From contig NZ_FOMI01000001.1 in NCBI RefSeq assembly GCF_900112595.1, positions 496,001 through 560,000 of the forward strand: a stretch of DNA of 64,000 nt, in the 5' to 3' direction. Made by a program: the position numbers and the translations under genes. Shown here piece by piece: positions 55,083-63,906 of the stretch (positions are counted from its first letter, which is position 1; each line of letters begins with the position of its first letter). Under the pieces are notes generated by a model. It was not told the DNA's origin, ran no database searches, and was given only the letters and a program-made list of their open reading frames with translations. The DNA is from Algibacter pectinivorans (GTDB lineage: Bacteria; Bacteroidota; Bacteroidia; Flavobacteriales; Flavobacteriaceae).

Positions 55083-56714
55083 CTATAAATCCATAGCCTT
55101 TATACTTTCTATTCTGTTTCTTTCTAAAAAGGCATCTATAGTTTCGAAGTGCTCAATAACGCGTTGGTCTTTAAATTCAAAAACTTTATTGGATAACCCC
55201 TGTAAAAAATCGCGATCGTGAGACACTAATACTAAGGTGCCGTCAAAATCTATTAAGGCTTCTTTTAACACATCTTTAGATTTCAAGTCTAAATGATTGG
55301 TAGGTTCATCTAAAATAAGCAAATTAACGGGTTCTAATAATAACTTTACCATAGCTAATCTTGTTTTTTCTCCTCCAGAAAGCACACCTACTTTTTTATC
55401 GATAGCCTCTCCTTTAAACATAAATCGACCTAAAATATTTTTTAATTGTTTTCTAATATCACCTTGTGCTATTTCATCGACAGTTTGAAAAACAGTTAAA
55501 TTTTCATCTAGTAGTGCTGCCTGATTTTGCGCAAAATAACCAACCTTAACATTGTGCCCTAAGACGCATTCACCTTCAACTTCAATCTCATTTAATATGG
55601 CTTTAATCATTGTAGATTTTCCTTCACCATTTCTTCCAACAAAACACACTTTTTCGCCTCTAGATATAGACATACTAGCATTTTTAAATACTACATGACT
55701 ACCGTAAGATTTAGATATTTCTTTAACTGTAATTGGATAATCCCCTGAACGTTGTGTTTTTGGGAATCGTAATTTTAAAGCGGAAGTGTCTATATCGTCA
55801 ATTTCAATAATCTCTAATTTTTCAAGCATACGCTCTCTAGAGTTTACTTGGTTGGTTTTAGAAAATGTACCTTTAAAACGATCTATAAACGCTTGATTAT
55901 CGGCAATAAATTTTTTCTGTTCTTCAAAAGCTTTTATTTGGTGTGCGCGCCGCTCTTCTCGTAATTGTAAATAATGCGAGTAGTTTGCTTTATAATCGTA
56001 AATTCTACCCATAGTAACTTCAATAGTTCTATTAGTAATATTATCAATAAATGCTCTATCATGAGAAATCACAACAACGGCATTAGCCTTATTAAGTAAA
56101 AAATCTTCTAACCAAATAACCGATTCTATATCAATATGGTTTGTTGGTTCATCTAATAAAATAAGATCCGGCTTTTGTAGTAAAATTTTAACCAATTCGA
56201 TACGCATACGCCATCCGCCACTAAACTCATTGGTTTGTCTTGTAAAATCTTCTTGTTTAAAACCTAAACCTTTTAAAGCTTTTTCTACTTCGGCATCGTA
56301 ATTAACATCTTCAAGTGCATAATATTTTTCTCCTAAATCTGAAACACGCTCAATAATTTTCATGTACTCATCCGACTCGTAATCGGTACGGGTTTCTAAC
56401 TGCTTATTTAAGTCCTCCATCTCGTTACGTAATTTAAAAACATGACTAAAAGCCTTTGAAGCTTCATCAAAAACCGTAGTATTATCCTCTGTTAACAAGT
56501 GCTGTGGTAAATATGCAATTACGGCCTCTTTAGGACACCTTACATGACCTCGCGTAGCATTTTGCACACCAGCAATAATTTTCATCATGGTAGATTTTCC
56601 TGCGCCATTTTTACCCATAAGGGCAATTTTATCATTTTCATTAATGGTGAAAGATACATCACTAAATAAGGTATGCCCACTAAACTCTACTACTAAATTA
56701 TCTATAGAAATCAT
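55083..56714 (-). CDS. ABC-F family ATPase (ribosome-associated type)
   Basis: About 543 residues from the preferred start at 56714 (MISIDNLVVEFSGHTLFSDV); a longer start at 56735 adds seven residues that family members lack. Two ABC ATPase halves are fused without membrane segments: Walker A GKNGAGKST and GRNGEGKST, signatures FSGGWRMR and LSGGEKTR, Walker B LILLDEPTNHID and LLILDEPTNHLD. The linker of about 80 residues with basic helices fits the P-site tRNA interaction motif of translational ABC-F proteins. Its likely role is in rescuing or regulating ribosomes. Divergent from the barrel gene. Confidence 0.93.
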   Translation of the reverse strand: MISIDNLVVEFSGHTLFSDVSFTINENDKIALMGKNGAGKSTMMKIIAGVQNATRGHVRCPKEAVIAYLPQHLLTEDNTTVFDEASKAFSHVFKLRNEMEDLNKQLETRTDYESDEYMKIIERVSDLGEKYYALEDVNYDAEVEKALKGLGFKQEDFTRQTNEFSGGWRMRIELVKILLQKPDLILLDEPTNHIDIESVIWLEDFLLNKANAVVVISHDRAFIDNITNRTIEVTMGRIYDYKANYSHYLQLREERRAHQIKAFEEQKKFIADNQAFIDRFKGTFSKTNQVNSRERMLEKLEIIEIDDIDTSALKLRFPKTQRSGDYPITVKEISKSYGSHVVFKNASMSISRGEKVCFVGRNGEGKSTMIKAILNEIEVEGECVLGHNVKVGYFAQNQAALLDENLTVFQTVDEIAQGDIRKQLKNILGRFMFKGEAIDKKVGVLSGGEKTRLAMVKLLLEPVNLLILDEPTNHLDLKSKDVLKEALIDFDGTLVLVSHDRDFLQGLSNKVFEFKDQRVIEHFETIDAFLERNRIESIKAMDL

Positions 56715-56936
56715 ATTATTTGTATAAGAAAACACAAAACTAACAAAAGAGAATCATTAGAAAACATAATAATTTCAAAAATAAATATTGAAACACTTAC
56801 CTATTAAACCACTAATAATCAAACCGTAAAAAAACAACTAACAATAAAACATAAAATCTTAAATAATTAATAATACAAATTTTGTAATGACTATGTTTTA
56901 AAAGCGTCTTAATGGGCTAAATAAAAAAACTACGTT

Positions 56937-57839
56937 ATGAAATTTAGATTACTAATTACATGTATTACAGTACTAACCTTGGTTGTACAAAACACACAAG
57001 CACAAATTAATCCTGATGGATTTTTTAACAAAAAAGGCGAAGCTAATATTTCGTTATCTTACACTTATGAAAGTTTCGAGAAATTCTATTTAGGATTAGA
57101 CGAAGTAGATGGTGTACCTGCGCATAGTGAAATTGATCAAAACATTTATAATATTTATGCTAACTATGGTATAACAGATAATATTACTGCTATTGTAAAT
57201 TTACCATATATAAAAGCAACAGGTAACGGAGCAGCAGACCCTGTAAATGGATCGACAGAACAATCAGATTTACAAGACATAAGCGTATTAGTTAAATGGG
57301 CACCTTTTGTATCTAGCCATAAACATGGTACCACCACTGGAGTTATAGCAATAGGAGGGTCTTACGCCTTTGATTACGAACCTAATGGTATACTATCTAT
57401 AGGAAACGGAGCCTCGTCTTTTGACACTAAACTAGGTTTACAATACAATAATAATTCTGGCTTTTTTGGAAATGCATTTGTTGGATACTCTATTAGAGGA
57501 GAAGCCGATAATAATTTAGGTTTAGGTACTGGCGCTAAATTTGATGTTCCAAATAGCGTTAACGCACAAATAAAATTAGGGTATGCAGGAAAATCTTTCT
57601 ATGCCGATGCTTGGTTCGATGCTCAAAAAACCAATGGAGGTCTAGACATAAACTCACCCGATTTTGCTGGAAATTTCCCTGAAACTAAAGTAAATTACTC
57701 TAGAATAGGATTAAACCTTTACGCTCCTGTTACTAAAAACATTGGTGTAAGCCTAGGTTCTGGTACGGTTGTTAGTGGAAGAAACACTGGAAAAGGTACT
57801 TATTATACTGGTGGCCTTACTATAGGCTTAGGAAAATAA
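56937..57839 (+). CDS. Outer-membrane protein, MetA/phenol-degradation-pathway-like barrel
   Basis: A 300-residue protein with a signal peptide (1-23, ending TQAQ). The rest is a series of amphipathic strands with aromatic girdle residues (NISLSYTYESFEKFYLG; NITAIVNLPYIKATG), matching the barrel family named after MetA of phenol degradation. Such proteins are putative channels and no substrate is implied here. C-terminal strand ends TIGLGK rather than with an aromatic residue. Followed by a strong terminator; monocistronic. Confidence 0.75.
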   Translation: MKFRLLITCITVLTLVVQNTQAQINPDGFFNKKGEANISLSYTYESFEKFYLGLDEVDGVPAHSEIDQNIYNIYANYGITDNITAIVNLPYIKATGNGAADPVNGSTEQSDLQDISVLVKWAPFVSSHKHGTTTGVIAIGGSYAFDYEPNGILSIGNGASSFDTKLGLQYNNNSGFFGNAFVGYSIRGEADNNLGLGTGAKFDVPNSVNAQIKLGYAGKSFYADAWFDAQKTNGGLDINSPDFAGNFPETKVNYSRIGLNLYAPVTKNIGVSLGSGTVVSGRNTGKGTYYTGGLTIGLGK

Positions 57840-57860
57840 AACAACAATCTAATTCAATAA

Positions 57861-57895
57861 AAAAAGCTAAGTAAAACCTATTTACTTAGCTTTTT
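57861..57895. terminator. Intrinsic terminator after the MetA-like gene
   Basis: Perfect 15-bp stem (57861-57875, 57881-57895; core AGCTAAGTAAA/TTTACTTAGCT) with loop ACCTA and a T-run, 21 bp beyond the stop codon. Confidence 0.9.
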
Positions 57896-57973
57896 TTATT
57901 GACAATTACCAATTACACCCTAAAGCATTAAATATCAATACTTTTAATTTTCCAAAAAGAATACAGCACACTA

Positions 57974-58004
57974 TTTGGTAATCAAATATTTAATCGTAAA
58001 TTTG
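57974..58004 (+). promoter_or_regulatory. Promoter of the rplM-rpsI operon
   Basis: TTTG (57974-57977), exactly 19 bp, TAAATTTG (57997-58004): both elements match the phylum consensus perfectly. Start of transcription near 58011. Confidence 0.85.
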
Positions 58005-58008
58005 CAAA

Positions 58009-58023
58009 CTCTTTTTGAAAGAG
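58009..58023 (+). ncRNA. Hairpin in the rplM leader (possible ribosomal-protein leader)
   Basis: CTCTTT (58009-58014), loop TTG, AAAGAG (58018-58023), at the very 5' end of the predicted transcript, 29 nt before the L13 start. Autoregulatory leaders have been proposed upstream of L13 in Bacteroidia; this hairpin is a candidate but short. Confidence 0.4.
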
Positions 58024-58052
58024 GAATGTTTAATAATTAAAAAATCAATAGT

Positions 58053-58508
58053 GTGGACACATTAAGCTACAAAACGATTTCGGCCAACAAAGCTACTGCT
58101 ACTAAAGAGTGGGTTTTAGTTGATGCTGAAGGTCAAGCGCTTGGTCGTTTAGCTTCTAAAGTTGCAAAACTAATTAGAGGAAAACACAAGCCAAATTTCA
58201 CACCTCATGTTGATTGTGGAGATAACGTAATTGTTATTAACGCAGAGAAAATCACATTATCCGGAAACAAATGGACTGACAAGTCATACATTCGTCACAC
58301 CGGATACCCAGGAGGTCAAAAAAGTTTAACTGCTACAGAATTGTACGGAAAAGATCCTGCAAGAGTAGTAGAAAAAGCGGTTAAAGGTATGTTACCTAAA
58401 AACAAATTAGGAGCAGCTTTATTTCGCAATTTAACAGTTGTTGTTGGAACAGAGCATGCACATGCAGCTCAAAAGCCAAAAGCAATAAATCTAGAAGAAT
58501 TTAAATAA
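58053..58508 (+). CDS. rplM: 50S ribosomal protein L13
   Basis: A 151-residue core ribosomal protein. The start is GTG at 58053 giving MDTLSYKTISANKATATKEW, the conserved flavobacterial N-terminus. Motifs HVDCGDNVIVINAEK and RHTGYPGGQK are characteristic. First gene of the operon; rpsI starts 1 bp after its stop. A perfect promoter and a small hairpin precede it. Confidence 0.98.
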   Translation: MDTLSYKTISANKATATKEWVLVDAEGQALGRLASKVAKLIRGKHKPNFTPHVDCGDNVIVINAEKITLSGNKWTDKSYIRHTGYPGGQKSLTATELYGKDPARVVEKAVKGMLPKNKLGAALFRNLTVVVGTEHAHAAQKPKAINLEEFK

Positions 58509-58509
58509 C

Positions 58510-58896
58510 ATGGAAGTAATTCACAAAATTGGCCGTAGAAAAACGGCTGTTGCGCGCGCTTATGTTTCTCCAGGAAAAGGAAACATTACAATCAATAAAA
58601 AAGACTTAGCTAACTATTTTACTACTGCTACTTTACAGTACAAAGTAAAACAACCTTTAGCTTTGACTAACAATGACGCCAACTTTGATATTACAGTAAA
58701 TGTATATGGAGGTGGTATTACTGGACAAGCAGAAGCTGTTCGTTTAGCAATTTCTCGTGCAATGTGCGAAGTTGATGCTGAAAACAGATTAATCTTAAAG
58801 CCAGAAGGTTTATTAACAAGAGATCCAAGAATGGTTGAACGTAAGAAATTCGGTCAGAAGAAAGCTCGTAAGAAGTTTCAATTCTCGAAACGTTAA
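58510..58896 (+). CDS. rpsI: 30S ribosomal protein S9
   Basis: A 128-residue ribosomal protein beginning MEVIHKIGRRKTAVARAYVS and ending in the conserved basic tail KKARKKFQFSKR, which reaches the P-site tRNA. Separated from rplM by one base, so translation is coupled. A short palindrome follows its stop codon. Confidence 0.98.
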   Translation: MEVIHKIGRRKTAVARAYVSPGKGNITINKKDLANYFTTATLQYKVKQPLALTNNDANFDITVNVYGGGITGQAEAVRLAISRAMCEVDAENRLILKPEGLLTRDPRMVERKKFGQKKARKKFQFSKR

Positions 58897-59086
58897 TATC
58901 CTGGACTTGGTTCAGGATCTGTATTACAGATTCCTTTATCATTTTCAAACTATAAAAATAAATTAAAACAGTTATTGTTGTCCGAGTCTGAAAAGGCAGG
59001 ATTTAGTTTAGCATCTAAATGGTTAAGGCGATTTATAAAATGACCACTTAATCATTGCTATTCAACAGAACGTAAACTATTACAAA
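58897..59086 (+). other. 190-bp spacer between rpsI and rpsB with a dispersed-repeat-like palindrome
   Basis: ATCCTG (58898-58903) and CAGGAT (58913-58918) flank GACTTGGTT right after rpsI; this word resembles the common intergenic repeat CCTGAAC...GTTCAGGAT of Bacteroidota. The remaining 165 bp contain no ORF and no clear consensus promoter; it may include a leader for rpsB. Confidence 0.5.
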
Positions 59087-59860
59087 ATGGCAGTAGAAGT
59101 AAAAGAATTACTTGAAGCAGGTGTGCACTTTGGACACCTTACACGTAAGTGGGACCCTAATATGGCACCTTACGTATATATGGAGCGTAACGGCATCCAT
59201 ATTATAAACCTTTACAAAACAGCGGCTAAAATTGAAGAAGCCGGAGCAGCACTTGCAAAAATTGCAGCTTCTGGACGTAAAATTTTATTCGTTGCAACAA
59301 AAAAACAAGCAAAAGATATTGTTGCTGAAAAAGCTGGCGAAATTAACATGCCTTACATCACTGAAAGATGGCCAGGTGGAATGTTAACTAACTTTGTTAC
59401 TATTAGAAAAGCGGTTAAAAAAATGGCTTCTATTGATAGAATGAAGAAAGACGGCACATTCATGACATTATCTAAAAAAGAGCGTTTACAAGTTGATCGT
59501 TTAAGAGCTAAGTTAGAGAAAAACTTAGGTTCTATTACAGATATGACGCGTTTACCAGGTGCTTTATTTGTTGTAGATATTAAGCGTGAGCATATCGCGA
59601 TTAAAGAAGCTCAAAAATTAAACATTCCTATTTTTGCAATGGTTGATACCAACTCTGACCCACGTCAAGTTGATTATGTAATTCCTGCAAATGATGATGC
59701 TTCTAAATCGATTGATAAAATCTTAACGCATGTTGCAGCAGCAGTATCTGGTGGATTAGCAGAGCGTAAAGCAGAAAAAGACGCTTCGGCATCGGCCAAA
59801 GACGCTCCTAAAGCTAAAGCAGCTCCAGCTAAAAAAGCAGTAGCTGAAGAAGAAGAATAA
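59087..59860 (+). CDS. rpsB: 30S ribosomal protein S2
   Basis: A 257-residue ribosomal protein with the S2 signatures LLEAGVHFGHLTRKWDPNM, TERWPGGMLTNFVT and VDTNSDPRQVDYVIPANDDA. The last 35 residues are an Ala/Lys-rich tail with an acidic end (PAKKAVAEEEE), commonly seen in this phylum. It precedes tsf by 86 bp, the classical rpsB-tsf pairing. Confidence 0.98.
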   Translation: MAVEVKELLEAGVHFGHLTRKWDPNMAPYVYMERNGIHIINLYKTAAKIEEAGAALAKIAASGRKILFVATKKQAKDIVAEKAGEINMPYITERWPGGMLTNFVTIRKAVKKMASIDRMKKDGTFMTLSKKERLQVDRLRAKLEKNLGSITDMTRLPGALFVVDIKREHIAIKEAQKLNIPIFAMVDTNSDPRQVDYVIPANDDASKSIDKILTHVAAAVSGGLAERKAEKDASASAKDAPKAKAAPAKKAVAEEEE

Positions 59861-59946
59861 ATAACATTAATACAACATAATTAAGTCGTTTAATTCTTTT
59901 CTTTATAGAAAATTATATTGAACGACTTTTTTAAATTATAACTACT

Positions 59947-60921
59947 ATGAGTACTACAGTAAAAGTTACAGCCCAAGAGGTTAATAAATTAAGACAAGCA
60001 ACTGGTGCAGGTATGATGGATTGCAAAAAAGCTTTAGTAGAAGCTGAAGGTAATTTTGATAAAGCCATTGAAGTGCTTCGTAAAAAAGGACAAAAAGTAG
60101 CTGAAAAAAGAGCCGATAGAGATTCTTCTGAAGGTGCAGCTGTTTCTAAAATTAATGCAGACCAAACTGAAGGTGTTGCTATTGTTTTAGGTTGTGAAAC
60201 TGATTTTGTTGGTAAAAACGAAAACTTTTTAGCATTAGCAAACCAATTAGCTGATATTGCTTTAAACACAAGCTCTAAAGAGGAGTTTTTAGCTGCCGAT
60301 TTTGGAGGTATGACTGTTGCAGAAAAACTAGTTGAACAAACTGGTGTTGTTGGTGAGAAATTAGAAATCAACGCTTTTGAGAAATTAGAAGCTGCTTATG
60401 TTGGTACTTACGTTCACATTAACAAAATTGCTGCTTTAGTTGGATTAACTGCTAAAGTTGATAACGCCGATGTTTTAGTTAAAGATGTAGCAATGCAAGT
60501 TGCTTCAATGGGTGCTACTTCATTATCTTATAAAGACTTTGATCCTGCATTCGTAGCATCGGAAACTGAAGCTAGAATTGCAGTTATTGAAAAAGATAAT
60601 ATTGAATTAGGACGTTTAGGTAAAACACTTAAAAACGTACCTAAGTATATTTCTATGGCTCAATTAACTCCTGAAGTTATTGCTGAAGCTGAAGAGGCTG
60701 CAAAAGCAGAATTAAAAGCTGAAGGTAAACCAGAACAAATCTGGGATAGAATTTTACCAGGAAAAATGGAACGTTTTATTTCTGATAATACAACTTTAGA
60801 TCAAGAGCAATGCCTTTTAGACCAAAAGTTTATTAAAGACGAAAAGAAAACTGTTGCCGATTATGTATCTTCTTATGGAGATGTTCAAATTTCAGGTTTC
60901 AAACGTGCTTCTGTAGGATAA
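59947..60921 (+). CDS. tsf: Elongation factor Ts
   Basis: A 324-residue guanine nucleotide exchange factor for EF-Tu. The UBA-like N-terminus carries VNKLRQATGAGMMDCKKALV and the core has ETDFVGKNENFLALA, both diagnostic. It is about 40 residues longer than the E. coli protein, normal for flavobacteria. Terminated by a strong hairpin before pyrH. Confidence 0.98.
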   Translation: MSTTVKVTAQEVNKLRQATGAGMMDCKKALVEAEGNFDKAIEVLRKKGQKVAEKRADRDSSEGAAVSKINADQTEGVAIVLGCETDFVGKNENFLALANQLADIALNTSSKEEFLAADFGGMTVAEKLVEQTGVVGEKLEINAFEKLEAAYVGTYVHINKIAALVGLTAKVDNADVLVKDVAMQVASMGATSLSYKDFDPAFVASETEARIAVIEKDNIELGRLGKTLKNVPKYISMAQLTPEVIAEAEEAAKAELKAEGKPEQIWDRILPGKMERFISDNTTLDQEQCLLDQKFIKDEKKTVADYVSSYGDVQISGFKRASVG

Positions 60922-60954
60922 ACGATTTCGCGAAAGCGCAAAAATATAAATAGC

Positions 60955-60990
60955 AAAACCACTATTCTTTATTAAGAGTAGTGGTTTTTT
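60955..60990 (+). terminator. Intrinsic terminator after tsf
   Basis: Stem AAAACCACTATTCTT (60955-60969) paired with the region 60974-60988 (one G-T pair) and a T-run to about 60991. Just upstream is a CGCGAAAGC word (60929-60937) that recurs in the window. Confidence 0.85.
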
Positions 60991-61078
60991 TATTCCAAAA
61001 AACGCGTTTTATATAAATTCAAAAAATAAAAAAAATGTGTAGCTTTGCCAAAGTTCTAAATCGAAATACTAATAACCG

Positions 61079-61786
61079 ATGAAATACAACAGAATACTTC
61101 TAAAATTATCTGGCGAAGCTTTAATGGGAGAACGCCAATACGGCATAGACCCAGATCGTTTAGCAGAATATGCGCAAGACATAAAAACCATTACCGATAA
61201 AGGCATTGAAGTTGCCATAGTTATTGGAGGTGGTAATATTTTTAGAGGTGTTGCTGGAGCAAGTAAAGGTATGGATCGTGTTCAAGGCGACCACATGGGT
61301 ATGTTAGCCACTGTTATTAACGGACTTGCATTACAAGGTGCCTTAGAAGATGCCGATATACCAACAAGACTGCAAACCGCCATTAAGATAAACGAAGTTG
61401 CCGAACCTTTTATTAGAAGAAAAGCCATGCGCCACCTAGAAAAAGGACGTGTAGTTATTTTTGGAGGTGGAACAGGAAATCCTTATTTTACTACAGATTC
61501 TGCAGCAGTTTTAAGAGCTATAGAAATTGAAGCCGATGTTATTTTAAAAGGCACTCGTGTTGATGGTATTTATAATGCCGACCCAGAAAAAGATACAACT
61601 GCCGTAAAGTTTAACTCAATTTCTTTTGATGATGTGTTAAGAAAAGGTTTAAAAGTTATGGATACTACAGCATTTACCTTAAGTCAAGAAAACAAATTAC
61701 CAATAATTGTTTTTGATATGAATAAAAAAGGAAATTTACTTAAAGTAGTTTCTGGCGAAAATATAGGAACAGTTGTAAACGTGTAG
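61079..61786 (+). CDS. pyrH: UMP kinase
   Basis: A 235-residue amino-acid-kinase-fold enzyme that phosphorylates UMP to UDP in pyrimidine synthesis. It shows [20 protein letters not shown] at the start, [28 protein letters not shown] and [16 protein letters not shown], all typical. Lies between tsf and frr in the usual order, 53 bp before frr. Confidence 0.98.
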   Translation: MKYNRILLKLSGEALMGERQYGIDPDRLAEYAQDIKTITDKGIEVAIVIGGGNIFRGVAGASKGMDRVQGDHMGMLATVINGLALQGALEDADIPTRLQTAIKINEVAEPFIRRKAMRHLEKGRVVIFGGGTGNPYFTTDSAAVLRAIEIEADVILKGTRVDGIYNADPEKDTTAVKFNSISFDDVLRKGLKVMDTTAFTLSQENKLPIIVFDMNKKGNLLKVVSGENIGTVVNV

Positions 61787-61839
61787 TTTTTGGCGTAATT
61801 TTTGAACCATTATATATAATTTGAAAAAAGTTTAATACA

Positions 61840-62397
61840 ATGAACGAAGACATACAATTTATATTAGATAGTACTAAGGAATCTATGGGTAATGCCTTAG
61901 CACATCTAAAAAAACAATTTTTAAACATTAGAGCAGGAAAAGCAAGTCCTGCCATGTTAGGAAGTGTTATGGTCGATTATTATGGTTCGCAAACACCACT
62001 TAGTCAAGTTGCCAATGTAAACACTCCAGATGGTAGAACCATTACCGTACAACCATGGGAAAAAAACATGCTTCAAGAAATTGAGCGTGGAATTGCTTAT
62101 GCAAACCTTGGTTTTAACCCAATGAACAATGGCGACACTATAATTATTAATGTACCGCCATTAACCGAAGAGCGTCGTAAAGACTTAGCAAAACAAGCAA
62201 AATCTGAAGCTGAAGATGCTAAAGTAAGCATTAGAACCGCTAGAAAAGATGCTATGAACGAGGTAAAGAAAAATGATGATGTGTCGGAAGATTTAAAAAA
62301 GAATGCCGAAATAGACATACAACAAATTACCGATATTCACGTTAAAAAGGTCGATGAGCTTTTCGATATTAAAGAAAAAGAAATAATGACTGTTTAA
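61840..62397 (+). CDS. frr: Ribosome recycling factor
   Basis: A 185-residue factor that splits ribosomes after termination together with EF-G. The sequence carries FLNIRAGKASPAMLGSVMVD, the YGSQTPLSQVANVNTPDGRT hinge and the long three-helix bundle with RKDLAKQAKSEAEDAKV. Length is normal. Cotranscribed with pyrH; a weak terminator follows. Confidence 0.98.
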   Translation: MNEDIQFILDSTKESMGNALAHLKKQFLNIRAGKASPAMLGSVMVDYYGSQTPLSQVANVNTPDGRTITVQPWEKNMLQEIERGIAYANLGFNPMNNGDTIIINVPPLTEERRKDLAKQAKSEAEDAKVSIRTARKDAMNEVKKNDDVSEDLKKNAEIDIQQITDIHVKKVDELFDIKEKEIMTV

Positions 62398-62420
62398 TAC
62401 AAAACAACATTTAAATTTTA

Positions 62421-62447
62421 AAGGCGGCTTTAGGTCGCTTTTTTTTA
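62421..62447 (+). terminator. Terminator after frr
   Basis: Short stem GCGGC (62424-62428) / GTCGC (62434-62438), extended by A-T pairs, followed by T8. Weaker stem than others in the window but a good T-run. Confidence 0.65.
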
Positions 62448-62477
62448 TAAATTATTTAGCTTCTTGCGTTATAACTA

Positions 62478-63749
62478 ATGTTTAAATATTTCTCTGTTTT
62501 TTTATTATTGGCAAGTACTACTTTGGTGCAAGCGCAATCTTTTAATAAAGAAATTGAAGAGCCTAAGCAAGATTCCCTTAATAAAAGAAAGTTGCTAAAA
62601 AGCCTTGGTAACGGCTATTTACCATCCAAATACTTCGATGCCGATTTACGATATTTAATAAAATACAACCAATACGAAGGCGTAAGAACGGGTATAGGTA
62701 TTGTAACAAACAAGGCGTTTTCTGAAAAATACAGACTAAATTCTTACGGGGTTTATGGCTTTAGAGACCACCGTTTTAAATATAGCTTAGGTGGTGGCAT
62801 TAGGCTAGCCGAACAAACAAATACCTGGCTAAATTTAACCTACACAGACGACTTACAAGAAACGGGAAGTACCAAATTTTTAACAGACAAACGTTTTTTT
62901 CAATTCTTTGAACCGCGTTTGTTAAACATTAGTTTATTTCATAAACATATTACAAAATCTATTGCTCTAGAGCACGAAATAAATTATAAATGGCTTGCAG
63001 AAACAGAGTTTACTACAAGCAAAATAGAACCTACTTACGCATATGGTTTCAATGTTAACGGCAATTCTTATCAAAATTTCGATATAACCTCTGCTAAAAT
63101 AGCACTACAATGGAGCCCATTTAACACATTAACAACTACAGAAAATAATAAAGAAACTACAAACGAAACCTATCCAAAATTTTCATTTCAATACACCAAA
63201 AGTTTTAAAAATGTTTTGGGTGGCGACTTTAATTTTTCTAAACTAGATTTTAGAACCCTGTGTTACATAGGTGATAAAAAAAATGCATTTTCTGAGGCAA
63301 CAATAGTATTTGGTTTGGCGTTAGGAGACCTTCCATTAACTCACCTTTACCATGCCTACCCAAACAACATTAATAAAGAAAAAATACTACAGCGCTTTTC
63401 TGTGGCAGGTTTAAATAGTTTTGAAACCATGTTTTTTAACGAATTCTTTTCCGATAGGTTTACAACTCTTCAATTTAAACATTTTTTAAAGCCATTTAAT
63501 ATTTCTAAAAGCTACCAACCACAATTGGTACTAATAACACGATATGCCATTGGCGATATGAAATTTCCCGAACGACATGAAAATATAACTTTCAGCAGCT
63601 TAGAAAAAGGCTATACAGAATCTGGCTTCGAATTAAACAAGCTACTTTTTGGATTTGGTTTAAGCTTTACATACAGGTATGGTGCATACCATCTACCTAG
63701 TATAGACGATAATGTGGCATTTAAATTTACATTTAACATTACTTTATAA
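62478..63749 (+). CDS. Outer-membrane beta-barrel protein (resembles the C-terminal barrel of DUF5686 proteins)
   Basis: A 423-residue protein with a signal peptide (1-19, ending VQAQ). The remainder is composed of barrel-like strands with YFDADLRYLIKYNQYEGVR, FGLALGDLPLTHLYHAYPN and the C-terminal FKFTFNITL. The passage around NEFFSDRFTTLQFKHFLKP is similar to the barrel part of DUF5686/carboxypeptidase-like outer-membrane proteins, but the N-terminal domain of those is missing. Function unknown. It begins 81 bp after frr and is probably a separate transcription unit. Confidence 0.7.
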   Translation: MFKYFSVFLLLASTTLVQAQSFNKEIEEPKQDSLNKRKLLKSLGNGYLPSKYFDADLRYLIKYNQYEGVRTGIGIVTNKAFSEKYRLNSYGVYGFRDHRFKYSLGGGIRLAEQTNTWLNLTYTDDLQETGSTKFLTDKRFFQFFEPRLLNISLFHKHITKSIALEHEINYKWLAETEFTTSKIEPTYAYGFNVNGNSYQNFDITSAKIALQWSPFNTLTTTENNKETTNETYPKFSFQYTKSFKNVLGGDFNFSKLDFRTLCYIGDKKNAFSEATIVFGLALGDLPLTHLYHAYPNNINKEKILQRFSVAGLNSFETMFFNEFFSDRFTTLQFKHFLKPFNISKSYQPQLVLITRYAIGDMKFPERHENITFSSLEKGYTESGFELNKLLFGFGLSFTYRYGAYHLPSIDDNVAFKFTFNITL

Positions 63750-63878
63750 ACCAACACGATACGCAGGCATTAAAAGCATAGCACTAGCTACCGCCCCTTT
63801 TAATTTTAAATACAAGTCTAGTGCCATTAATTAATAAGGTTTATTATAATTGTTAACAGGTATTATCCTTGTTTTTTC

Positions 63879-63886
63879 TACCTTTG
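63879..63886 (+). promoter_or_regulatory. -7 promoter element of the RND/MMPL-type gene
   Basis: TACCTTTG, an exact TAnnTTTG match, 21 bp before the ATG at 63907. The -33 region (around 63857) is not a good match. Confidence 0.5.
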
Positions 63887-63906
63887 CGCATCTTTTTTAC
63901 TAAGGC

